This document shows, in pieces, positions 1 through 6,621 of a stretch of 17,954 nt of DNA (the stretch's first letter is position 1; every line of letters starts with the position of its first letter). Below the pieces are notes generated by a model, which was not told the origin of the DNA, did no database searches, and worked only from the letters and a program-made list of their open reading frames with translations. This DNA comes from JBDLRH01 sp039800165 (GTDB lineage Bacteria; Pseudomonadota; Gammaproteobacteria; Burkholderiales; Burkholderiaceae_C), in assembly GCA_039800165.1 (NCBI GenBank), contig JBDLRH010000043.1, positions 1 through 17,954 on the forward strand. The letters are read 5' to 3'. A program made the translations under genes and the position numbers.

Positions 1-158
1 TCGCGCATCAGCGCAATGTCCTCAAAGACCTTCAGCGTCTCGATGAAGCCGGCAAACGCGCGGCGCTGCCCGAAGCTGCGCCACGGCAGCGCGCAGGGCA
101 GGGCGTCGTCGCAGGCATCGCACAGGTCGCAGGTCTTGGGAATCACGGGTATGGTCAT
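1..158 (-). CDS. rraA: RraA-family protein (HMG/CHA aldolase or RNase E regulator-like), 5' part only
   Basis: Reading the minus strand from an ATG at 158 gives 52 codons that run off the left edge, so only the N-terminus is visible. It begins MTIPVIPKTCDLCDACDD and continues with WRSFGQRRAFAGFIETLKVF then EDIALMR. This matches the start of the RraA family: a DLCD motif, then a fGgr-aF-G-i-TvkvfeD block. Family members are either inhibitors of RNase E or class II aldolases that cleave 4-hydroxy-4-methyl-2-oxoglutarate and 4-carboxy-4-hydroxy-2-oxoadipate. The catalytic D-x3-RD region that would separate these roles lies outside the window. Its ATG overlaps the TGA of the upstream hydratase gene (ATGA, 155-158), so the two are probably translationally coupled. 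That coupling favours a metabolic aldolase role over RNase E control, but this is inference. Four cysteines lie in the first 22 residues. Confidence 0.75.
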   Translation of the reverse strand, partial: MTIPVIPKTCDLCDACDDALPCALPWRSFGQRRAFAGFIETLKVFEDIALMR

Positions 159-2161
159 GCGGTGGCTTTCGTGGCGGTGTGGCGCGCCTTCAGCGCCTCG
201 AACGAGATGATCTCACCGGCCAGCGCGCTGGCCATCACCGTGGGCGGCGACGCCAGCCACACCTGGCCTGGGCCGGAACGCCCGGGGAAGTTGCGGTTGA
301 TCGCACTGATGGTGACCTGCGAGGCTTCGCTGGACGAGCCCGGGCCGCAGTTCGCGCAGGCGCCGCACGAAGGCTGCAGCATGCGCGCCCCCGCTTGCTC
401 GAAGGTTTGGTGCCAGCCCTGGGCGATGCACCAGTCGCGCACGGCGGTGGTGCCGTACTGCAGGAACAGCTGCACGCCCGGCGGCACGCGCAGGCCGTTC
501 GCCAGGCCCCAGGCCAGCACCTCGTGGTAGTGACGAAAGTCTTCGCGCTTGCCGGCGGTGCACGAGCCGCCGTAGGCCATGTCCACCCGCACGGGGGCGT
601 CGAGCGTATCGATGGGCAGGCCATGGCCCGGGTCGCCCGGCGAAGCCACCAACGGTGACAGGGCGCTGCAGTCCACCCGGATCTCTGCGTCGTACACCGC
701 GCCGGCATCGCTGTGCATCCACGGCTCAATACGGAAGTCGATGCCGCGCCGCTCACGCAGAAAGGCGACGGTGCGCGCGTCAGGTGCGACGATGCCCGTC
801 AGCCCGCCGAGCTCGGCGGTCATGTTGCACAGCGTGGCGCGCTCGTCGATGTCCATCGCCTCGACCACCGGCCCGCAGAACTCGAACACGCGGCCGATGC
901 CGTCGCCGCGGCGGATGGCAGGCAGCGCCAGCAGATGCAGCACGACATCCTTGGCAGTGACACCGGCCTGCAGGCGTCCGCCCAGCACCACCCGCAACTC
1001 GCGCGGCAGCGTAAGGCGCACCGCCCCGGTGACGAAGGCATTGGCCATGTCGGTGGTACCCACGCCGTAGGCCGCGCAGCCCAGCGCGCCGCTGTGGGTG
1101 GTGTGTGAATCGGTGCCCACCACCACCTGGCCGGGCAGCGCGTAGTGCTCGGCCATCATCGCGTGCGAGATGCCGGCCACGTTGCTGCCGTCGTCGGCCT
1201 GTGCCTCGGCCTCGGTCAGCGTGCGGTGCGCCCGCAGGTTGTGGCGCGCAACAAAGTCGCGCTGTGCCTGCATCATCGAGCGCATGTTGGGCACCAGGCC
1301 ATGGCGCAGATGCGCCGGGCTTTCGTCGACGTAGGAGCTGTGGTCCTCAAACACCACGATGCGCGCCGTGTCGTGCAGCTGCAGTGCATCGCCGAAGGCG
1401 GCGTCGAGCATGTGCGCGGCCATGCCGGTGTAGTACTCGTGGATGAAGCGCCAGTCGGCCTGCACGAACACGCCGTCGCCGGGCGTGGGCGCATCGGGCG
1501 TCACACCGGTCGTCAGCAGATGACGCGCGATGATCTTGCGAAACAGCGTTGCTGGCGGGTCGGTGGGGCGCGCTGCAGCGGGGGGAGTCTGCTTCGGGCT
1601 TACAGCCAGCGCGGTGAGGTGCTGCTGCCCGAAGCGCAGCAGCCCGCCTTCGCGCAGGATGGCCTGGGCCAGTGCGTCGCGGCCGGCCAGCAATGCGTCG
1701 AGCGGCACCGCCTCGCCGCGCTCCAGCCGTTCGAGCAGGCTGAAGTCGGTGCAGGTGATCAGGCCGATGTTGTCGGCGTTCTGCCGGTACAGCCGCTCAA
1801 AGCTTTCGGCAAACACCAGCCGGATACCGGCCAGCCGCTCGGCTGCCGGGCTGTGCTCGCGCGACGAGCCCTTGCCGTAGCGCTTGCCGGCCACGGTGAT
1901 GCGAAAGCCACCCTGCGCCACGGCATTGCGGCCGATCGGGTCCACGCCGCCGCAGCGCAGGCCGGTGTAGGGAAACGCGGCCAGGCGGTCGTCGTAGTAC
2001 GACATGATGTGCACCGGTGTGATCTCATCGGTGGAGACGTCGTCGCGCAGGGTGCCTGCGTTCTTCAGCGTCAGGCGCTCGCCCGCCAGTTGTGCCGACA
2101 CGCGCTGCGGGTCACTGCTGAGGTAGAGGATTGGTGCGGGCTGGAACAGGGTGTTGGTCAT
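155..2161 (-). CDS. Aconitase/isopropylmalate-dehydratase family hydratase, fused, swivel domain first
   Basis: A 668-residue protein of the [4Fe-4S] hydro-lyase superfamily (aconitase, LeuCD, homoaconitase), which adds or removes water on di- or tricarboxylic acids. The N-terminal part (about 35-170) is the LeuD-like swivel domain, with DDVSTDEITPVHIM, KGSSREH and a YRQNADNIGL segment. The rest is the LeuC-like catalytic part: VFEDHSSYVDES, GTDSHTTHSGALG, GGSCTAGKREDFR with the first cluster cysteine, PSCGACANCGPG with the other two, and the substrate-binding INRNFPGR. All catalytic landmarks are present, so it looks active. Swivel-before-catalytic order is the reverse of AcnA and resembles AcnB without its HEAT-like domain. 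The substrate cannot be read from sequence. It lies downstream of a LysR gene and is coupled to an RraA-type aldolase gene. No Shine-Dalgarno is visible: the bases upstream of the ATG are a 10-bp tandem repeat. Confidence 0.88.
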   Translation of the reverse strand: MTNTLFQPAPILYLSSDPQRVSAQLAGERLTLKNAGTLRDDVSTDEITPVHIMSYYDDRLAAFPYTGLRCGGVDPIGRNAVAQGGFRITVAGKRYGKGSSREHSPAAERLAGIRLVFAESFERLYRQNADNIGLITCTDFSLLERLERGEAVPLDALLAGRDALAQAILREGGLLRFGQQHLTALAVSPKQTPPAAARPTDPPATLFRKIIARHLLTTGVTPDAPTPGDGVFVQADWRFIHEYYTGMAAHMLDAAFGDALQLHDTARIVVFEDHSSYVDESPAHLRHGLVPNMRSMMQAQRDFVARHNLRAHRTLTEAEAQADDGSNVAGISHAMMAEHYALPGQVVVGTDSHTTHSGALGCAAYGVGTTDMANAFVTGAVRLTLPRELRVVLGGRLQAGVTAKDVVLHLLALPAIRRGDGIGRVFEFCGPVVEAMDIDERATLCNMTAELGGLTGIVAPDARTVAFLRERRGIDFRIEPWMHSDAGAVYDAEIRVDCSALSPLVASPGDPGHGLPIDTLDAPVRVDMAYGGSCTAGKREDFRHYHEVLAWGLANGLRVPPGVQLFLQYGTTAVRDWCIAQGWHQTFEQAGARMLQPSCGACANCGPGSSSEASQVTISAINRNFPGRSGPGQVWLASPPTVMASALAGEIISFEALKARHTATKATA

Positions 2162-2210
2162 ATCGGGTCGTGCCGGGTCATACCGGTTCGTATCGGTTCG
2201 TATCGGTTCG
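2161..2210. repeat. Five tandem copies of a 10-bp unit in the LysR-hydratase gap
   Basis: Consecutive 10-mers on the plus strand read TATCGGGTCG, TGCCGGGTCA, TACCGGTTCG, TATCGGTTCG, TATCGGTTCG. The two right-hand copies are identical and copies diverge leftwards. The array fills 50 of the 59 bases between the hydratase and LysR genes, and its first base is part of the hydratase start codon. The unit length is about one DNA helical turn, so copies face the same side of the helix. It could be a regulator-binding array, a slippage-prone spacer, or a neutral expansion. Confidence 0.85.
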
Positions 2211-2220
2211 GGTAGTCGTC

Positions 2221-3114
2221 TTACGCCGTCGCCAGCGCGTCCAGCAGCAGCCGCGCTGCCGGTGCGAGTGATTCAAGGCTGCGGTAGCAGATGATGAAGC
2301 GGCGCTCGGCCCACGCCTCGGAGAGGTTCACGATCGCGATGCCCCAGCTGTCGGCGTACAGCTGCGCAATCTCGCGCGGCACCACGCTGATGGCGCGGCC
2401 GGCGCGCACCACCCGCATCGCGGCCTCGAAGTTGGTCACCACCACGCGCGATGTCCACTGGCGCTGCAGCAGTGCTGCCTCGCGGCTGAGCATCAGCTGC
2501 ACCGCGCTGTTGGGCGGCAGGCTCACATGCTCATGGTCCAGCGTCTCGGCAAAGCGCACCGAGCGGCGCCGCGCCAGCGCATGGCCGCGCGGGACGGCCA
2601 CCGCAAGGTGGTCCGAACGGTAGGCCCGCGAGTGCAGGCCGCGCAGGTCGGCGGCGTCCCAGCACACGCCCAGCGAGGCGATGCCTGTCTCCACGCCGCG
2701 CACGATCTCCGGGCTGACGCGTTCTTCCAGATCGACTTCGATGCGTGCATGCGCCGGCTCGCGCAGGAAGCGCGCCACATCGTCGGCGAGCGATTCCGAC
2801 ATCGCCGACACCGACGCCAGGATGCGCACCTGCCCGCGTGCGCCGGCCGCGTAGGCCGCCATGTCGCGTTCGATGCGCGCCACGCCCTGCAGCATTTCTC
2901 GCGCATGCTCCAGCAGCGTTTCGCCAGCGGCCGTGGGCGACATGCCGTGCCGCCGCCGCTGCAGCAGTGGCGTGCCGAGTTGTGCTTCCAGTTGCGCCAG
3001 CCGCTTGCTCACGCCCGACGACACCATGTGCGACCGGGCGGCCGCGGCCGCCAGGCTGCCGCTTTCGCAGACCTGGACAAACAGGCGCAGGCTGGTCAGG
3101 TCCAGGTCACGCAT
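2221..3114 (-). CDS. LysR-type transcriptional regulator (left module)
   Basis: A 297-residue LysR-family regulator of normal length. Residues about 4-64 are the winged helix-turn-helix (LTSLRLFVQVCESGSLAAAA, then SSGVSKRLAQLEAQLGTPLL). The rest is the periplasmic-binding-protein-like effector domain, ending in the SVVPREIA stretch typical of the family. It is transcribed divergently from the HMG-CoA-lyase gene and reads towards the hydratase and aldolase genes on its own strand. This is the classic arrangement for an activator controlling the opposite-strand operon and itself. The divergent gap carries two perfect inverted repeats that could be its operators. The effector is unknown; an organic acid or CoA-related intermediate of the module is a reasonable guess. 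No clear ribosome-binding site precedes the ATG at 3114, and a second ATG at 3121 is out of frame. Confidence 0.93.
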   Translation of the reverse strand: MRDLDLTSLRLFVQVCESGSLAAAAARSHMVSSGVSKRLAQLEAQLGTPLLQRRRHGMSPTAAGETLLEHAREMLQGVARIERDMAAYAAGARGQVRILASVSAMSESLADDVARFLREPAHARIEVDLEERVSPEIVRGVETGIASLGVCWDAADLRGLHSRAYRSDHLAVAVPRGHALARRRSVRFAETLDHEHVSLPPNSAVQLMLSREAALLQRQWTSRVVVTNFEAAMRVVRAGRAISVVPREIAQLYADSWGIAIVNLSEAWAERRFIICYRSLESLAPAARLLLDALATA

Positions 3115-3127
3115 CGTGCATCGTGAA

Positions 3128-3142
3128 TTTCCAAAATGGAAA
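3128..3142. promoter_or_regulatory. Inverted repeat TTTCC-N5-GGAAA, candidate LysR operator
   Basis: TTTCCAAAATGGAAA is a perfect 5-5-5 inverted repeat starting 14 bases upstream of the LysR ATG. LysR-type regulators usually bind 15-bp sites with dyad symmetry (T-N11-A), and this 15-mer begins with T and ends with A. Length, symmetry and position all fit an autoregulatory recognition site. Confidence 0.6.
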
Positions 3143-3170
3143 CTGAAAGCGAAAAAATATCAATGGAAAG

Positions 3171-3186
3171 GAATTTAAGGAAATTC
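3171..3186. promoter_or_regulatory. Inverted repeat GAATTT-N4-AAATTC, candidate second operator
   Basis: GAATTTAAGGAAATTC is a perfect 6-4-6 inverted repeat, 42 bases upstream of the HMG-CoA-lyase gene start and 43 bases (about four helical turns) from the first inverted repeat, start to start. LysR proteins commonly use a recognition site plus a nearby activation site. The different half-site sequence means it may instead bind another protein, or be an AT-rich promoter element. Confidence 0.45.
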
Positions 3187-3228
3187 TAGACTCGCGTCCA
3201 TTCATTTTTTGACGTATCCGACGCTCCC

Positions 3229-4245
3229 ATGCCGCCCGTTCGACCCGAAGCCGCCGCTCCACCATCCCGTGCACAGACCGCTGCCAGCGGCGCCGCACCC
3301 TGGCCCGCGCAGGTGTCGGTGCGCGAAGTCGGCCTGCGTGACGGCCTGCAGATCCTGCAGCGCGTGGTGCCCACGGCGCACAAGATCGAGTGGATGCGCG
3401 CGGCCCACGCAGCCGGCGTGCGCGAGATGGAGGTGGGCTCGTTCGTGCCGGCGCGGCTGATGCCGCAGCTTGCCGACACCGCCGAGCTGTTGGCCTTTGC
3501 CAAGACGCTGCCGGGCCTGGTGGCATCGGTGCTGGTGCCCAATCTCAAGGGCGCCGAGCGTGCGATCGACTGCGATGCCGATGCGATGCTGATCCCGCTG
3601 TCGGCGAGCCACGCGCACAGCCTGGCCAACATGAAGCGCACGCCTGACGAGGTGGTGGCCGACATCGCGCGCATGGTGGACCTGCGCGATCAGCGACAGG
3701 CACGCACCCGCATCGAGGTGGGCATCAGCACCGCCTTCGGCTGCACGATCCAGGGTCGGGTCGAGCCGGATGAAGTGGTGCGGCTGGTGCGTGCGGTGCT
3801 GCAAGCGGGCGCCGACAGCGTGGGGCTGGCCGACACCGTGGGCTACGCCGATCCGCGTGCAGTGGGCGAACTGTTTGCACAGGTGCGCGCCGTAGCCGGT
3901 GACCGGGTGAGCACCGCGCACTTTCACGACACGCGCGGGATGGGCATGGCCAACGTGCTGGCGGCGCTGCAGCAGGGCGTGACCCGGCTGGATGCCTGCC
4001 TGGGTGGCATTGGCGGCTGCCCGCATGCGCCGGGCGCCAGCGGCAACGTCACCACCGAAGACCTGGCCTGGATGCTCGAGCGCATGCAGATCGCCACTGG
4101 CCTGGATGTGCAGGCGCTGCTGGCGCTGCGCGGCACACTGGCGCAGTGGCTCGAGGGCGAGGCACTGCACGGCACACTGTGGCGCGCCGGCCTGCCGCGC
4201 AGTGCGCCCGCCGGTCATACTGCCAGCGCGACCGTGTCTGCATGA
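3229..4245 (+). CDS. HMG-CoA lyase family protein (HMGL-like, DRE-TIM type)
   Basis: A 338-residue TIM-barrel lyase of the 3-hydroxy-3-methylglutaryl-CoA lyase group, which cleaves a tertiary 3-hydroxyacyl-CoA to acetyl-CoA and a keto acid. The key residues are present: the GLRDGLQ motif (R37, D38), EVGSFV near residue 68, the metal-binding HFHDTRG pair (H231, H233), and the signature GGIGGCPHAPGASGN with catalytic Cys264 and Asn273. Spacing agrees with human HMG-CoA lyase to within a few residues. The first 27 residues are a proline- and alanine-rich extension not needed for the barrel, and there is no Shine-Dalgarno, so the true start is uncertain. It heads a plus-strand set with a CoA-transferase next, which suggests that free acid is first activated and then cleaved. 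Leucine-type HMG-CoA, or a citramalyl-CoA-like ester, are possible substrates. Confidence 0.87.
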   Translation: MPPVRPEAAAPPSRAQTAASGAAPWPAQVSVREVGLRDGLQILQRVVPTAHKIEWMRAAHAAGVREMEVGSFVPARLMPQLADTAELLAFAKTLPGLVASVLVPNLKGAERAIDCDADAMLIPLSASHAHSLANMKRTPDEVVADIARMVDLRDQRQARTRIEVGISTAFGCTIQGRVEPDEVVRLVRAVLQAGADSVGLADTVGYADPRAVGELFAQVRAVAGDRVSTAHFHDTRGMGMANVLAALQQGVTRLDACLGGIGGCPHAPGASGNVTTEDLAWMLERMQIATGLDVQALLALRGTLAQWLEGEALHGTLWRAGLPRSAPAGHTASATVSA

Positions 4246-4321
4246 AAAGTATCTGCATGACGTGTCCGCATGACCGTTCACCCAGCCACCCGGCCTTGTC
4301 TTTTCTTTCGCGCCTGATGCC

Positions 4322-5518
4322 ATGAGTCCTGCGAAGAATCTGCCCCTGAGCGGCCTGCGCGTGGTCGAGTTCACCCACATGGTGATGGGCCCGACCTGCG
4401 GCATGGTGCTGGCCGACCTGGGCGCCGAAGTCATCAAGGTCGAACCGATCGATGGAGACCGCACGCGCCACCTGCTGGGCGCGGGTGCGGGCTTCTTCCC
4501 GATGTTCAACCGCAACAAGAAGAGCATCGCGATCAACCTGCACGACCCGCAAGGCGCCGAGGTGGCGCGCAAGCTGGCCGCCAGCGCCGATGTGGTGGCC
4601 GAGAACTTCAAGCCCGGCACGATGGTGAAGTACGGGCTGGACTACGCCAGCCTCTCGAAGGTGAACGAGCGGCTGATCTACGTCAGCCTCAAGGGCTTTC
4701 TGCCGGGCCCGTACGAGCACCGCACCGCGCTCGACGAAGTGGTGCAGATGATGGGCGGCCTGGCCTACATGACCGGCCGGCCCGGCGACCCGCTGCGCGC
4801 GGGCACCAGCGTCAACGACATCATGGGCGGCATGTTCGGCGCCATCGGCGCGCTGGGCGCGTTGATCCAGCGCGGCATCACCGGCAAGGGCCAGGAGGTG
4901 CAGGCCGCGCTGTTCGAGAACAACGTGTTCCTGGTGGGACAGCACATGCTGCAGTACGCAGTGACCGGCCAGCCTGCATCGCCCATGCCCGACCGCATCA
5001 GCGCCTGGGCGGTATACGACGTGTTCACCGTCAAGGATGGCGAGCAGATTTTCCTGGCCGCCGTCAGCGACGCGCAGTGGAAGACCTTTTGCGATGCCCT
5101 GGGCCTGGCCGATCTGCGCGACCGGCCCGAGTACGCCACCAACAACCAGCGGGTGCAGGCACGCCCGACACTGATGCCGGTGCTGCGCGAGCGGCTGGTG
5201 CAACGCAGCGCCGCCGAGCTGGCGCAGATCTTCGAGCGGGCTGGCCTGCCGTTCGCGCCGATCCGCAAGCCTGAAGAACTGTTCAACGACGAGCACCTGA
5301 ACGCCACCGGGGGCCTGGCCGACATCACGCTGCCCGATGGCCAGCGCGCCGGGCAGACGGCGCGCGCCACCTTGCTGCCCTTCACCATGGACGGTACGCG
5401 GCTGGGGGTGCGCCTGCAGCCCCCGCGCATGGGCGAACACACCTGCGACCTGCTGCTCGCGCTTGGTTACGATGTGAGCGCAGTGGACCGGCTGTGCGCA
5501 GACCAGGTGGTGGCCTGA
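4322..5518 (+). CDS. Class III (CaiB/BaiF, formyl-CoA-transferase type) CoA-transferase
   Basis: A 398-residue class III CoA-transferase, which moves CoA from a donor such as succinyl-CoA to a carboxylic acid through an aspartyl-CoA thioester. It shows the family landmarks in order: LSGLRVVEFTHMVMGPTCG at the N-terminus, LADLGAEVIKVEP (about 30-42), FNRNKKSIAINL, DVVAENFKPG, then ALDEVVQMMGGLAYMTG, whose Asp138 fits the catalytic aspartate, and GKGQEVQAALFE. Length is normal and no key residue is missing. It starts 76 bases after the HMGL-like gene on the same strand, so the pair very likely share a transcript and a pathway: activate a dicarboxylic acid, then cleave it. Succinate:hydroxymethylglutarate, citramalate or itaconate CoA-transferase roles are all possible; sequence alone does not decide. 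No Shine-Dalgarno precedes the ATG. Confidence 0.9.
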   Translation: MSPAKNLPLSGLRVVEFTHMVMGPTCGMVLADLGAEVIKVEPIDGDRTRHLLGAGAGFFPMFNRNKKSIAINLHDPQGAEVARKLAASADVVAENFKPGTMVKYGLDYASLSKVNERLIYVSLKGFLPGPYEHRTALDEVVQMMGGLAYMTGRPGDPLRAGTSVNDIMGGMFGAIGALGALIQRGITGKGQEVQAALFENNVFLVGQHMLQYAVTGQPASPMPDRISAWAVYDVFTVKDGEQIFLAAVSDAQWKTFCDALGLADLRDRPEYATNNQRVQARPTLMPVLRERLVQRSAAELAQIFERAGLPFAPIRKPEELFNDEHLNATGGLADITLPDGQRAGQTARATLLPFTMDGTRLGVRLQPPRMGEHTCDLLLALGYDVSAVDRLCADQVVA

Positions 5519-5557
5519 TTCACTCCAACTTACCCGACTCAACACAGGAGACCTCGC

Positions 5558-6538
5558 ATGAACATCCTCCATGGCCTCTCGCGCCGTCAACTGATTGCTG
5601 CCGCTGGCGCCGGCGCAGCCACGGCCGCCGCGCCTGCCTGGGCGCAAGACCGCACCGTGCGCTTCATCCTGCCCAACGCCACCGGCTCGGGCGTGGACGC
5701 CATCACCCGCGCTGCGCAACCGGCGCTGGCCAAGGCGCTGAACGCCAACGTGGTGGTGGAAAACCAGCCGGGTGCCGGCGGCGTGGTGGGCCTGCAGGCA
5801 CTGGCCAAGACGGCGCCGGACGGCAACACGCTGTCGGTGGTGTCGAACAATGTGGTGATCTTTCCGAGCGTGCTGAAGTCGCTGCCCTTCGACATGCCGG
5901 GCGACTTCACTCCGATCGCCTTCATTGGCAGCACGCCGCTGATCCTGGTGGTCAACCCGCAGAAGGTGCCCGCCACCAACTCGCGTGACTTCATCGCGCT
6001 GCTCAAGAGCAAGCCGGGGGCGCTGAACTTCGCCTCGGGCGGCAACGGCACCATCCTGCACCTGGCGTCCGAGATGTTCCTGGACGAGGCCAAGGTGTCG
6101 GCCAAGCATGTGCCGTATCGCGGCGTCGGCCCGATGCTGACCGACCTGATCGGCGGCCAGGTCGAGTTCGCCACCGCCGCGCTGCCCAGCGTGCAGCAGC
6201 ACATCAAGAGCGGCGCACTGCGCGCCATCGGCAACTGCGGCGCGCAGCGCAGCGCCGCTGCGCCCGACATCCCCACCTTTGTCGAGCAGGGCCTGTCTGG
6301 CTATGTGGTCGAGGCCTGGTTCGGCGTGCTGGGCCCCAAGGGCATGAGTGCGGCCAACGTCAAGCGGGTGCACGAAGCCATCGTGGCGACCTTCAATGAC
6401 CCCGCGGTCAAGGAAGCGATGGCCAAGCAGGGCAACAGCATCAGCATCTCCACGCCAGAGCAGGCGCAGTCGGGCTTCCGCACCGAGATGCAGAAGTACG
6501 CGGCGCTGGTCAAGAAGGCAGGCGTCGAGCCGCAGTAA
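5558..6538 (+). CDS. Bug/TctC-family periplasmic solute receptor
   Basis: A 326-residue tripartite-tricarboxylate-transporter-type receptor, the family greatly expanded in betaproteobacteria. The N-terminus is a signal peptide with an SRRQLI motif (residues 8-13) of Tat type, a hydrophobic Ala/Gly run, and likely cleavage after AWA (residue 29). The mature protein has the usual Bug landmarks: VRFILPNATGSGVDAITR, VVENQPGAGGVVG, a PYRGVGPMLTDLIGGQ segment and GPKGM. It binds a carboxylate in the periplasm. A good Shine-Dalgarno (GGAG at 5547-5550) sits 7 bases before the ATG. No TctA or TctB membrane partner is nearby, which is normal for orphan Bug proteins; it may feed a transporter elsewhere or act as a sensor. 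It most likely captures the substrate of the CoA-transferase/lyase module. Confidence 0.93.
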   Translation: MNILHGLSRRQLIAAAGAGAATAAAPAWAQDRTVRFILPNATGSGVDAITRAAQPALAKALNANVVVENQPGAGGVVGLQALAKTAPDGNTLSVVSNNVVIFPSVLKSLPFDMPGDFTPIAFIGSTPLILVVNPQKVPATNSRDFIALLKSKPGALNFASGGNGTILHLASEMFLDEAKVSAKHVPYRGVGPMLTDLIGGQVEFATAALPSVQQHIKSGALRAIGNCGAQRSAAAPDIPTFVEQGLSGYVVEAWFGVLGPKGMSAANVKRVHEAIVATFNDPAVKEAMAKQGNSISISTPEQAQSGFRTEMQKYAALVKKAGVEPQ

Positions 6539-6621
6539 GCCCGCCGCCGGCTGGCACCGGCTTGCACGAAGGCACACGGCCACAGGGGCACCGGCGCATC
6601 GGACATACTGCGCTGGTGCCG

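Larger units (their letters stand above)
3115..3228. promoter_or_regulatory. AT-rich divergent control region between LysR and HMG-CoA-lyase genes
   Basis: This 114-bp gap is strikingly AT-rich against its GC-rich surroundings and holds two perfect inverted repeats, listed separately. Both divergent promoters must lie here or inside the neighbouring genes. A TTTTTTGACG stretch at 3205-3214 contains a TTGACG that resembles a -35 box, but it is too close to the ATG at 3229 to serve that gene from this position. No Shine-Dalgarno is seen before either start codon. Confidence 0.7.

Noticed and set aside
2161..2210. CRISPR-like or replication-iteron array
   Set aside because: Units are 10 bp, contiguous and without spacers, and no replication or Cas gene is nearby.
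1145..2215. 356-codon plus-strand frame opposite the hydratase
   Set aside because: No recognisable motifs, and it runs through the tandem-repeat gap. The minus-strand hydratase is well supported.
3202..4620. 472-codon minus-strand frame over the divergent promoter and the lyase gene
   Set aside because: No family motifs, and opposite a lyase with complete catalytic residues.
6546..6561. GCCGG...CCGGC dyad after the Bug gene as a terminator
   Set aside because: Short stem and no T-tract; too weak to call.
4049..6583. Very long open frame (844 codons) on the minus strand opposite the lyase, CoA-transferase and Bug genes
   Set aside because: Its translation is His/Arg/Gln-rich without recognisable motifs, and it lies opposite three clearly identified genes. 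Long antisense frames are expected in GC-rich DNA with codon bias.
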